Of a DNA stretch of 6,763 nt, positions 1 through 5,790 are shown piece by piece. The translations under genes and the position numbers were made by a program. Source of the stretch: Bacillota bacterium (GTDB taxonomy: Bacteria > Bacillota > Clostridia > Lachnospirales > Lachnospiraceae); the NCBI GenBank assembly GCA_023437885.1, contig JAEZFH010000178.1, positions 1-6,763 on the forward strand, given 5' to 3'. The notes below the pieces were generated by a model. That model ran no database searches. It was given only the letters and a program-made list of their open reading frames with translations, and was not told the origin of the DNA. Each line of letters starts with the position of its first letter. Positions within the stretch are counted from its first letter, which is position 1.

Positions 1-2
1 CG

Positions 3-755
3 GCTGGGCTGTATAAGTATGAGGAGGACGGCGCTGTGACTGATATCGCCACAAGCGTCAGCCAAGAAAGAGACGAAGCTGCTGCTGAGACAAATCCTTT
101 GGACAATGTGACATTTGATTATAAAACCCTTGAAAACTACGGCGATGATGACACGCAGGCATGTTATGTTGAAGTAAGCGGCTTATCAGACGGTACAGTG
201 CAAGAAAAACTAAATAAGGAGTTAAAAGAATTCTGCCTCGAACCAACTTATTCTGCCGAGAGGGATATCACATATAACATTATGCCTGTTTTTGAAGTTG
301 TAGCCGGGGATTTGCTCAGCATAAGAACATATGATACCGCTTATACTGAAGGAGCAGCCTACCCTGTGGGCTCCATACGGACGCAGCTTTTCAGTTTAAC
401 TACGGGAGCTAAGGATGCAGGGAACCTGTGGGATTTCATAAAGGATAAGGACGCATTCAAACGGCTTGCGCTTGACGGCAAATTTGGTTTTACAGCGGCG
501 GGCATTGAAGGTGAAGTTCCTGAAGAACTCAAGGAAGCGGCGTATAAAAAACTTGCCCAGAGCATTGACACTCCTGAATTAGCAGCGCAATTTTACTTTG
601 GCGACGGAGGTGCTCTGAATGTATGGTGTGATGGCGAGAACCACGCTACAGGGGACTATTGGTTATTTGATATCCCTGTCACAGAGTTAGAAGGACTTGC
701 AACAGACCGGTTGCTCCCTATTATTGAAGCTATGAAGAAACTTACTGCTGAGTAG
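3..755 (+). CDS. DUF3298/RsiV-like domain protein, 5' end probably outside window
   Basis: The frame is open from the left edge. A GTG at 36 follows a good Shine-Dalgarno-like GAGGAGG (21-27), so a start there (239 aa) is possible. However, that product has no signal peptide, and this fold is usually extracytoplasmic, so I favour a gene that begins upstream. The N-terminal ~20 residues after the GTG are an acidic Ala/Glu-rich linker. The rest resembles the DUF3298 fold seen in RsiV-type anti-sigma and stalk-domain proteins: a strand with YTEGAAYPVGS, then FSLTTGAKDAGNLWDFIKD (compare 'F-LkTGk-l-L-DlF' of the family), then a helical segment, then a C-terminal strand pair around GALNVWCDGEN and the DIPVTELEGL ending ('-IPYseLk-l'). 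The family is best known as a cell-surface module of unclear ligand. It ends at TAG 753-755, but the same frame continues open to 923 (separate entry). Family assignment is by motif memory only. Confidence 0.6.
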   Translation, partial: AGLYKYEEDGAVTDIATSVSQERDEAAAETNPLDNVTFDYKTLENYGDDDTQACYVEVSGLSDGTVQEKLNKELKEFCLEPTYSAERDITYNIMPVFEVVAGDLLSIRTYDTAYTEGAAYPVGSIRTQLFSLTTGAKDAGNLWDFIKDKDAFKRLALDGKFGFTAAGIEGEVPEELKEAAYKKLAQSIDTPELAAQFYFGDGGALNVWCDGENHATGDYWLFDIPVTELEGLATDRLLPIIEAMKKLTAE

Positions 756-923
756 GCAGCAGCTGTAAGTGCTGACGCGGATAAGTCATCTTCTGCTCCC
801 AATGCAGAAGGCAATGTGTGGCCAAAACAAGTTTGTCCGGCTTTTGAGCCGAGAGTCGATACTCGTCAGAGGGGATTTCTTTTAGACCAAGTAGTTCGTG
901 TAGCTTGTTATTCAGAAGCATAA
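756..923 (+). pseudogene. In-frame open extension after the TAG of the DUF3298-like gene
   Basis: After TAG 753-755 the same frame runs 55 further codons to TAA 921-923. The first ~20 residues (AAAVSADADKSSSAPNAEGN) have the composition of a natural Ala/Ser/Asp linker and continue the style of the preceding protein end. The TAA directly abuts the hairpin beginning at 922, which is where a gene end would be expected. I infer that the gene once ended at 923 and that the TAG is a nonsense mutation, a sequencing error or, less likely, a readthrough site. The distal half (about residues 22-55) looks less protein-like and is not recognised. A 55-codon open frame can also occur by chance. Small inverted repeats lie at 838-851 (CGGCT/AGCCG) and 853-864 (GAGT/ACTC). 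Confidence 0.35.
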
Positions 924-964
924 GAGACAGCTTAAATGGAGTGCAGCCATTTAGGCTGTCTCTT
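922..964 (+). terminator. Long stem-loop, likely terminator of the upstream gene
   Basis: The arm at 922-939 (AAGAGACAGCTTAAATGG) pairs with 947-964 over 18 bp with a single G-T wobble; the loop is 7 nt (940-946). The downstream tract is only moderately T-rich (GCTTCATTATTT), so termination may be imperfect. The hairpin starts at the TAA that closes the open extension of the DUF3298-like gene, and it separates that gene from the flavodoxin promoter. Confidence 0.65.
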
Positions 965-1028
965 GCTTCATTATTTGATGTAAAAAATCAGAAAATACTT
1001 AAAATACTAATATTCAACCATTTAGGAC

Positions 1029-1059
1029 TTGACAGTTACGTTGCGTTACAGAATATAAT
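1029..1059 (+). promoter_or_regulatory. MerR-type promoter and operator of the flavodoxin operon
   Basis: A consensus -35 TTGACA (1029-1034) and a consensus -10 TATAAT (1054-1059) are separated by 19 bp, which is too long for efficient sigma-70 recognition. This is the hallmark of promoters untwisted by MerR-family activators. The spacer holds an imperfect dyad, GTTACG-TTG-CGTTAC (1035-1049, one mismatched pair). Its centre lies about 2 bp toward the -35, the same offset as in the classical mer promoter. The cognate regulator is probably the TipAS-type MerR encoded as the second gene of the operon. Confidence 0.75.
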
Positions 1060-1102
1060 GAAGAAAAATAAAAGATGCAAATAGAATTTTGGAGGAATTA
1101 TT

Positions 1103-1588
1103 ATGCGTAAAGCATTAGTTGTATATTACTCTTATTCAAATACAACAAAAAGTTTGGCAGAAGATATCGCAATCATTGCAGACGGAGAGATCAGGGAATT
1201 AATCCCGGAAAACCCTTATTCCTTTACCTACAGTGGAGCAACAAAAGAAGCAAGAAGTGAAATTGAACGGGGATACTGTCCTAAGCTGCTGTCTGGAAAT
1301 GAACCGATAGACGATTATGAATATATTTTTGTAGGTACTCCTAATTGGTTCAAATCCTTTGCGCCGCCAATATTGAGTTTCTTGCGCAGCGTCGATCTGG
1401 ACGGAAAAACAATTATTCCGTTTTGTACTCATGGTGGTGGTGGATTTGGGCAAATAGAAATCAATATATCTAAAGAATGCCCTAATTCTAATATATTACC
1501 TGGATTTGCAGCAACAAGTGATTTTGATGATAAGCAAGTGGAAGATTGGATTGATGGAATTAGGATTTTAGAGTGGATTAAGCTCTAA
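1103..1588 (+). CDS. Flavodoxin-family protein
   Basis: This is a 161-aa single-domain flavodoxin fold, expected to bind FMN and act as a cytoplasmic electron carrier or small NAD(P)H-linked oxidoreductase. Strand 1, KALVVYYSYSNTTK, carries the phosphate-binding loop (S10-Y-S-N-T-T15; flavodoxin consensus T/S-x-T-G-N-T, with Gly replaced by Ser). The second flavin loop is GTPNWFKS (residues 78-85), and the third is the THGGGGFG segment (109-116) after strand IIPFC. This layout matches the flavodoxin_4 type found beside regulators in Firmicutes rather than long-chain photosynthetic flavodoxins. The start is supported by GGAGG at 1091-1095, 7 nt before the ATG. It is the first gene of an operon with the MerR regulator 27 nt downstream and is read from the 19-bp-spacer promoter, so it is probably the induced effector of that switch. 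The physiological partner is not evident. Confidence 0.88.
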   Translation: MRKALVVYYSYSNTTKSLAEDIAIIADGEIRELIPENPYSFTYSGATKEARSEIERGYCPKLLSGNEPIDDYEYIFVGTPNWFKSFAPPILSFLRSVDLDGKTIIPFCTHGGGGFGQIEINISKECPNSNILPGFAATSDFDDKQVEDWIDGIRILEWIKL

Positions 1589-1615
1589 GTTCAATTCCAA
1601 TAGGGGGTGTTCAGA

Positions 1616-2377
1616 ATGCGAAAGCAGAATTATTCAGTAAACGATATAACCAAAATAACAGGAATTACACGCAGGACATTACACTACTATGATGAGATAG
1701 GTTTGTTGAAGGCAACAAGCCAATCCCTTCATGGCTATCGTCAATATGACATGAATGATTTTGAAAGATTACAAATTATTCTGTTTTTGAAAGAAATGGA
1801 TTTACCGCTAAAGGATATATCTTGTATTTTGCAGTTATCAAAACAAGAGCAAAATAAAATACTGGAACACCACTATGAGATTTTAACGAGGAAAAAGAAG
1901 AAATTAGAAAATACGATATCAAACCTAGAACGTTACTTGTCCGGTGAGGATATGTTTGATTTAGACCTATTTGAAAACACAAATGTTCTCCCTCTAAAAG
2001 AGCAATACAGGCGGGAAGGTAAATTTGCTTACGGTGAAACACAAAAATATAAAGAGTATGAGAATAACATGTCCCAATTAACCATTGAAGAAAAGGACAG
2101 GCTCTTTACTTCATTTGATGAGCGCATGAAAGAACTGTTCAAATTATTTGCCGTGCATATAAAGGAATCTCCTGCTTCGGCTGGAGTACAGTCTATCGTT
2201 AAACAGTGGGCAGATAATTTCCAAGACTTCTTTGTATGTGATAACGAAATCCTGAAATGTATCGCCAATACTTACAAGTTTGATAGAAGATTCAAAAATT
2301 ATATAAACCAATATAGTGATGAAGATTTGAGTGACTTTATATATAGAGCAATCTGTTCCTATTGTGGTGACAAATGA
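1616..2377 (+). CDS. MerR-family regulator with TipAS-type ligand domain
   Basis: The start is taken at ATG 1616 because AGGGGGTG (1602-1609) is an ideal ribosome site for it; a GTG at 1607 lies inside that site. The product is 253 aa. Residues 6-70 are the winged-helix DNA-binding domain (YSVNDITKITGITRRTLHYYDEIGLL, then wing residues GYRQYD). Residues ~77-108 form the charged dimerisation helix, and ~131-253 match the TipAS antibiotic-recognition fold (YRREGKFAYGETQKYKEYE onward, all-helical). TipAS proteins bind structurally diverse cyclic peptides or drugs and activate promoters with over-long spacers. Two cysteines, C247 and C250, sit near the C-terminus; whether they are sensory is unknown. 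Co-transcription with the flavodoxin and the operator upstream imply autoactivation. The gene ends 1 nt from the stop of the convergent GNAT remnant, with no terminator between them. Confidence 0.88.
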   Translation: MRKQNYSVNDITKITGITRRTLHYYDEIGLLKATSQSLHGYRQYDMNDFERLQIILFLKEMDLPLKDISCILQLSKQEQNKILEHHYEILTRKKKKLENTISNLERYLSGEDMFDLDLFENTNVLPLKEQYRREGKFAYGETQKYKEYENNMSQLTIEEKDRLFTSFDERMKELFKLFAVHIKESPASAGVQSIVKQWADNFQDFFVCDNEILKCIANTYKFDRRFKNYINQYSDEDLSDFIYRAICSYCGDK

Positions 2378-2378
2378 T

Positions 2379-2702
2379 CTATAAATAATCAAATGGGAGA
2401 AGCATAATATGCATGTCGGAATAAACACCATCTTTTAAGCGAAAACCCTTTGGAGTGGTACCTATAATTTCAACGTGGCTGCATCTACCAATATTATTCG
2501 GATGTAGAATATTGTAGCCAGCTAATTTGTTATCCGCAGAAATACAGGTAACAGCGGACTGCTCCGCCAGCATCTTTTCAAATTCTTCTTCCTCATAGAG
2601 GGTTTCTCCGGGGAATGCGACACCATCTGCTAAAATATCTTTCCAAATATCTTTCAGGAATCGGATTTTTTCTTTTTTATAAGCTCTGAAAGTAATATTC
2701 AT
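2379..2702 (-). pseudogene. GNAT acetyltransferase with internal deletion of the acetyl-CoA site
   Basis: On the minus strand, from the ATG at 2700-2702, the frame gives 107 aa. Residues 1-77 follow the N-terminal half of a common Firmicutes GNAT (FRAYKKEKI...DIWKDILADGVAFP... then AGYNILHPNNIGRCSHV). Residue 78 on jumps to what is normally the extreme C-terminus (EIIGTTPKGFRLKDGVYSDM). Roughly 60 residues that should lie between are missing, including the strand-4/helix-3 core with the Q/R-x-x-G-x-G/A pyrophosphate loop and the NxxAxxLYExxGF segment. The deletion, near 2471, is in frame, so a short protein could still be made, but it should not bind acetyl-CoA. No strong ribosome site is seen before the ATG. 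The alternative reading, a genuine short protein, is less likely. Confidence 0.75.
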
Positions 2703-2882
2703 CAGTAACAATCCAGATAAATGGTGATGATTACAGGCTTTGTTCAAAAGAAGCAATTTTCATAAGCAAAAGCTTACTGCATGTAACCACAAATATTTCT
2801 GACGACGGGGAATAGGTAAGCTTTAACTTTCCGGAAAAACTTCTTTGCTTTTTCTCTGCAAGCCGTATGGAATATAATTATG
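2703..2882. other. Spacer between the GNAT remnant and the AraC remnant
   Basis: I see no supportable gene here. A perfect 9-bp inverted repeat, AAAGCTTAC (2769-2777) and GTAAGCTTT (2816-2824), flanks a 38-nt interior. It could be a weak operator or the footprint of a lost element. The stretch probably held the promoter of the leftward GNAT gene and further degraded AraC-type sequence. Confidence 0.3.
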
Positions 2883-3079
2883 TTCAGCCGAAATGCTTTT
2901 GCATTTCCAACAATTGTTTTAAATAAAAGAATCGATTGGCAAGCAAATATATAGCAAATTTTATGGCAACGGTTACTGATATCGCAATTCGTGTTGTTTT
3001 TAATCAGGTGAATCATTTCATACAATCTTTCAAAAAAAGTCAAGGCATTACCCCGAATGAATACAGAAAAATAATATAA
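2883..3079 (+). pseudogene. Degraded AraC-family regulator, C-terminal HTH remnant
   Basis: The frame from 2927 to TAA 3077-3079 reads as the last helices of an AraC/XylS HTH domain: TDIAIRVVFNQVNHFIQSF then KKSQGITPNEYRKII. The family pattern is '-I-DIA--VGF-----F---FKK--G-TP-eYR'; the conserved Gly before Phe is Val here. Upstream the frame is blocked by TAA 2924-2926, but the frame ending near 2936 supplies a plausible continuation (FSRNAF-AFPTIVLNKRID), so a frameshift lies near 2935. The short spacing after SRNAF also suggests lost residues, and a perfect 7-bp hairpin sits exactly there (2890-2907). No start codon or N-terminal domain remains. This is a non-functional relic. The leftmost ~45 nt of the call are the least certain. 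Confidence 0.75.
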
Positions 3080-3114
3080 AATGATGTAAAGGTTCAGAAA
3101 ATACTAATTATACA

Positions 3115-3145
3115 TTGACATGGAGTTAACTCCATGGTGTATGTT
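3115..3145 (+). promoter_or_regulatory. MerR (AdhR/NmlR-type) promoter and palindromic operator of the MFS operon
   Basis: TTGACA (3115-3120) and TATGTT (3140-3145) are 19 bp apart. The spacer contains an 18-bp perfect palindrome, CATGGAGTTAACTCCATG (3119-3136), with the GGAGTTAACTCC core typical of operators for aldehyde/thiol-responsive MerR regulators of the AdhR/NmlR group. The dyad centre is displaced about 2.5 bp toward the -35, as in other MerR promoters. The AdhR-like regulator at 4678-5076, downstream in the same transcription unit, is the obvious partner. Confidence 0.82.
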
Positions 3146-3249
3146 ATTATATAAAGGGTTTACCAAGGACAGATTATCGTATGAAGAAAATACTTAATAA
3201 GCTGTTATGTTAACAAGCCGAATGAGGGCGGAAAGAGAAGGTTAGAGGT
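3146..3249 (+). other. 5' leader of the MFS operon with possible 10-codon upstream ORF
   Basis: About 100 nt separate the -10 from the MFS start. ATG 3181 opens a 10-codon frame (MKKILNKLLC, stop 3211-3213) preceded by AAGGA (3165-3169), at a spacing of 11 nt, longer than ideal. Short leader peptides precede some drug-resistance genes, but I find no convincing alternating hairpins here. The MFS ribosome site is AGAAGG (3236-3241). Confidence 0.2.
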
Positions 3250-4485
3250 ATGACACAGGAGTTGGCGGCAGTGGTGGAAAAAGAAAGTGCAAAATTATGG
3301 AATATTCATTACATCAATACATTAAGTGTTACGCTACTGGTCAATATTGCAAGTATTATACTTATCACTTTGTTGCCTTTGTATACGATGTCTCTGGGCG
3401 GCAATAATGTTGTAGCCGGTACATTGATGACGATATTTACCATATCTGCACTGTTATTTCGGCCTGTCTTTGGCAGCATGCTGGATTATTATGGTAGAAG
3501 GGTTGTGCTGATATTAGGACTGTGCTTGTTCGGAGTTGCAGCCTTGGCATTATTATTAGCACATAACATCACTCTGGTATTCATCCTTAGATTTGCTCAG
3601 GGTATTGGATTAAGCGCATATTCCACAGCACTGGGTACAATCCTTTCGGATGTTGTGCCATCCCACAAGATATCGGAGGGAGTGGGGTATTTTGGGGTCG
3701 CCGCAACTGTGGCCATGGCCATCGGTCCGTCTATGGGCTTGTATTTGTGTGACCAGTTCGGATATCAGATCACTTATGCAGTAACCTTTGGATTATCCCT
3801 GATAGGTGCTGGTTTTGCTTGTTTTATCAATTACGAAACGAAACATGAGAATCTGGGAAAAAGATCTCGGACGGTTGAGATCCAGGAAAGGGGCAGAAAA
3901 AGTAATAATGCATGGGACTTTATTGAAGTGACCGCATTAAGACCATGCATAGTCATTATTTTTACGGTAATAGCAATTTCCTCTGTATTTTCTTTTATGC
4001 CCCTCTTCGGTAAAGAGAGGAATATCCCTAATATTGGCCTGTTCTTTACCTGCTATGCGGCTTCCATGATAGCTGCCCGATTGGTGATCGGCAGAATAGC
4101 AGATAAGTATGGGCACCGAAAGATATATTTGCCAGCAGCAGTCATAACACTGTTTATCTTTGTTACTCTTATTTTTGCAGATTCCCTGGGGCTTGTATTG
4201 CTGGCGGCGGTATTCTACGGGGTAGGCTATGGAACGGTACAGCCAATCATCAATACAATGATTATCAAGCGGAGCCCGGAGGAGAGAATGGGAGCCGCCA
4301 ATGCGACTTATTATGCGACTATGGATATTGGCTTTGGATTGGGTTCCTTCGTATGGGGGACAGTATCCCAGGAAGCAGGTTTTACGGCTGTTTTTATCGG
4401 TTGCGCAGGATGTGCGGCTTTCTCGATTCTGCTTTATTTCCTTCTTCTGCACACCAATGCAGGAAAAAATAGAGTTCAGTATTAG
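3250..4485 (+). CDS. Major facilitator superfamily (MFS) efflux transporter
   Basis: This 411-aa integral membrane protein has the hydrophobic pattern of ~12 transmembrane helices. A ~20-residue polar N-terminus precedes helix 1 (about residues 25-47). The MFS signature loop between helices 2 and 3 is G75-x3-D79-x2-G-R-R84. Its second-half copy is G281-RIADKYGHR290, and a polar cytoplasmic loop (about 195-225, rich in Lys/Arg/Glu) joins the halves. This is the general drug/sugar efflux type (MFS_1, AraJ/YwoG-like); the substrate cannot be read from the sequence. The length is normal, so the protein is probably intact. AGAAGG at 3236-3241 is the ribosome site, 8 nt before the ATG. The gene is driven by the palindromic MerR promoter and followed by an AKR remnant and the AdhR-like regulator. 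This suggests an exporter induced by reactive electrophiles or by the compound that the regulator senses. Confidence 0.9.
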   Translation: MTQELAAVVEKESAKLWNIHYINTLSVTLLVNIASIILITLLPLYTMSLGGNNVVAGTLMTIFTISALLFRPVFGSMLDYYGRRVVLILGLCLFGVAALALLLAHNITLVFILRFAQGIGLSAYSTALGTILSDVVPSHKISEGVGYFGVAATVAMAIGPSMGLYLCDQFGYQITYAVTFGLSLIGAGFACFINYETKHENLGKRSRTVEIQERGRKSNNAWDFIEVTALRPCIVIIFTVIAISSVFSFMPLFGKERNIPNIGLFFTCYAASMIAARLVIGRIADKYGHRKIYLPAAVITLFIFVTLIFADSLGLVLLAAVFYGVGYGTVQPIINTMIIKRSPEERMGAANATYYATMDIGFGLGSFVWGTVSQEAGFTAVFIGCAGCAAFSILLYFLLLHTNAGKNRVQY

Positions 4486-4638
4486 GAAAGAATACATAAA
4501 AAGGAGAATATCGCAGCTGCCGGGATTGCTCTGACAGGGGAAGAGCTGGGGCGGTTAACTGACGCTTTGAATGCACTTTCGTTGTTTACGGATCGATGGG
4601 ATGCAAATTCGGATTTTGCTAAGCGTGTCGGACGTTGA
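4486..4638 (+). pseudogene. Stranded C-terminus of an aldo/keto reductase
   Basis: Immediately after the MFS stop codon, and in the same frame, ~50 codons run to TGA 4636-4638 with no start codon. The translation (KKENIAAAGIALTGEEL, then GRLTDALNAL, ending with DRWDANSDFAKRVGR) matches the C-terminal tail of aldo/keto reductases of the '-R-eENi-AAdIeLt-eel--i--AL' type. The catalytic barrel (Asp/Tyr/Lys/His) is missing entirely. AdhR-type MerR proteins commonly sit beside aldo/keto reductase or alcohol dehydrogenase genes, so the remnant fits the operator upstream and the regulator downstream. I infer that an AKR once occupied this operon and that most of it was lost by deletion or replacement. 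Confidence 0.72.
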
Positions 4639-4677
4639 GGAAGCGTTCCGCGATCATTCATAGGAGAGGAGTAGGAG

Positions 4678-5076
4678 ATGACCATAACGGAGGTTGCAGA
4701 AAAGTACAGTATTACAGCTGATACCTTACGCTATTATGAGCGGATTGGATTAATCCCTCCGGTACCGAGAAACAGCAGCGGAATGCGGGATTATGACGAA
4801 GAATCCTGCAAATGGGTGGAGCTGATGCGCTGTATGAGAAAATCAGGGGTCCAGATTGAAGCACTGATTGAATATGTGGCATTGTTTCGGCAGGGTGATT
4901 CTACAGTTGATGCCAGAAAGCAGATATTAAAGGAGCAGCGGAATCAATTGGTGGAAAGGATGGAGGATATACGGAATTCAATTGAACGTTTGAATAATAA
5001 AATTGAGCGTTATGAGCAGGGTTTAATGATAAAAGAAAAAGAACTTCAGAATATGAGTAGGGAAAAATCAGAATAG
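4678..5076 (+). CDS. MerR-family regulator, AdhR/NmlR-like
   Basis: The product is 132 aa. Residues 1-70 are the MerR winged helix (ITEVAEKYSITADTLRYYER, then IGLIPPVPRNSSGMRDYDEE), followed by LMRCMRKSGVQIEALIEYV and a long dimerisation coiled coil (about 85-128, rich in Glu/Lys/Arg/Leu). The short C-terminus leaves no separate ligand domain. A cysteine at position 52 corresponds to the Cys of Bacillus subtilis AdhR that is implicated in sensing aldehydes such as formaldehyde and methylglyoxal; a second Cys is at 44. AGAGGAG (4665-4671), 6 nt before the ATG, supports the start. The gene follows the MFS exporter and the AKR remnant in one apparent transcription unit, headed by a GGAGTTAACTCC operator typical of this subgroup. 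I infer autoregulation and control of the exporter; the inducer is inferred from family only. Confidence 0.88.
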   Translation: MTITEVAEKYSITADTLRYYERIGLIPPVPRNSSGMRDYDEESCKWVELMRCMRKSGVQIEALIEYVALFRQGDSTVDARKQILKEQRNQLVERMEDIRNSIERLNNKIERYEQGLMIKEKELQNMSREKSE

Positions 5077-5082
5077 AAAAAC

Positions 5083-5131
5083 TGCGCCGCGTTACAGCCA
5101 CCTCAGTTATCCAGGGGATGTAAGCGGCGCA
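5083..5131 (+). other. Stem-loop after the AdhR-like gene
   Basis: TGCGCCGC-G-TTACA (5083-5096) pairs with TGTAA-GCGGCGCA (5119-5131), 13 bp with one bulge. A further inner pairing, CC(A)CCT/AGGGG, is possible, and a small CAGA/TCTG hairpin follows (5133-5144). There is no T-run afterwards, so this is not a classical intrinsic terminator. It may act as an mRNA end-stabilising hairpin or a weak terminator 7 nt after the stop codon. Confidence 0.5.
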
Positions 5132-5207
5132 TCAGACTCATCTGGGATAGCAGGAATGGATTGGAATAATTAATTAGTAATTTTTAGGGATTTTAGGTAG
5201 GAAAGGC

Positions 5208-5237
5208 TTGAAATATGTCGAAACAAGCTGATATAAT
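5208..5237 (+). promoter_or_regulatory. Probable sigma-70 promoter of the hemerythrin-CheX operon
   Basis: TTGAAA (5208-5213), an 18-bp spacer and a perfect TATAAT (5232-5237) lie 128 nt upstream of the hemerythrin ATG. GCTTG...CAAGC (5206-5210, 5224-5228) forms an inverted repeat across the -35 region and could be a regulator site. The leader also contains GGTT-tatt-AACC (5269-5280). No c-di-GMP riboswitch core was recognised in the leader, and no gene lies in 5077-5364. Confidence 0.6.
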
Positions 5238-5364
5238 AGAATTGATATAAAATTACAGTCCCATTTCTGGTTTATTAACCATATGGATCATAATTGCTGC
5301 ATTTTGTTAAGCTGGGATCGGGTACTGCACGAGCAAAATATAGAGGTGAAAGGACAGGAATATT

Positions 5365-5790
5365 ATGATCTGGAAAGATAAGTATGAGCTGGGTGTTCCG
5401 GTGGTGGATGAACAGCACAGGGAATTATTCCAAAGAGTAGACGCGTTTATGAAGATTCTGCGGTATACCGCTTCCTGGGAGGAGAAGGTGCAGCGTGTCA
5501 ATGAAACCTTGGAATTCATGAAAGTATACGTTGTAGAACACTTCCGTGACGAGGAGGAATATCAGCAGCGAATCGGATATCCCGGATATGAGCTGCATAA
5601 ACAGAACCATACGGATATGGTGAATTATGTACTCCAGTTTACAGAGGAATATGAAAAAAGCGGCTATAGCGAGCAATTAATGCAGCAGTTTGCAGGAAAG
5701 CTTTTGGCTTGGCTGATAAACCATGTTGCTGCCGAGGATCAGCGCATTGCAACCTATGCGATTGAAAAGGGGGTAGCAGGGAATGACTAA
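5365..5790 (+). CDS. Bacteriohemerythrin, single domain
   Basis: This 141-aa four-helix-bundle protein binds O2 at a non-heme di-iron site. The full ligand set is visible: H18 (DEQHRELF), H59 and E63 (EHFRDEE), H78 and H82 (LHKQNH), and H120 with D125 (NHVAAED), in canonical spacing. The N-terminal WKDKYELGVPVVDEQH is the standard opening. The protein is soluble, with no fused methyl-accepting or signalling domain. In anaerobes such proteins are thought to deliver, scavenge or sense O2. The ATG is preceded by AAAGGA/CAGGA (5349-5359). The stop overlaps the start of the CheX-like gene by 8 nt, which implies translational coupling and a shared role. All ligands are intact. Confidence 0.95.
   Translation: MIWKDKYELGVPVVDEQHRELFQRVDAFMKILRYTASWEEKVQRVNETLEFMKVYVVEHFRDEEEYQQRIGYPGYELHKQNHTDMVNYVLQFTEEYEKSGYSEQLMQQFAGKLLAWLINHVAAEDQRIATYAIEKGVAGND

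Noticed and set aside
756..921. tRNA or other structured RNA gene after the first CDS
   Set aside because: Two small hairpins are present, but no cloverleaf, anticodon arm or known RNA consensus could be assembled.
1607..1615. GTG start for the TipAS-type regulator
   Set aside because: The GTG lies inside the AGGGGGTG ribosome site that is well placed for ATG 1616.
2774..3043. Minus-strand 89-codon frame
   Set aside because: It is antisense to the AraC HTH relic and shows no recognisable protein features.
3937..4497. Minus-strand 186-codon frame opposite the MFS gene
   Set aside because: It is antisense to a clear membrane transporter and its composition is atypical of a protein.
5245..5364. 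c-di-GMP riboswitch in the hemerythrin leader
   Set aside because: I looked because of the motility context, but no GEMM core or matching stems are visible.
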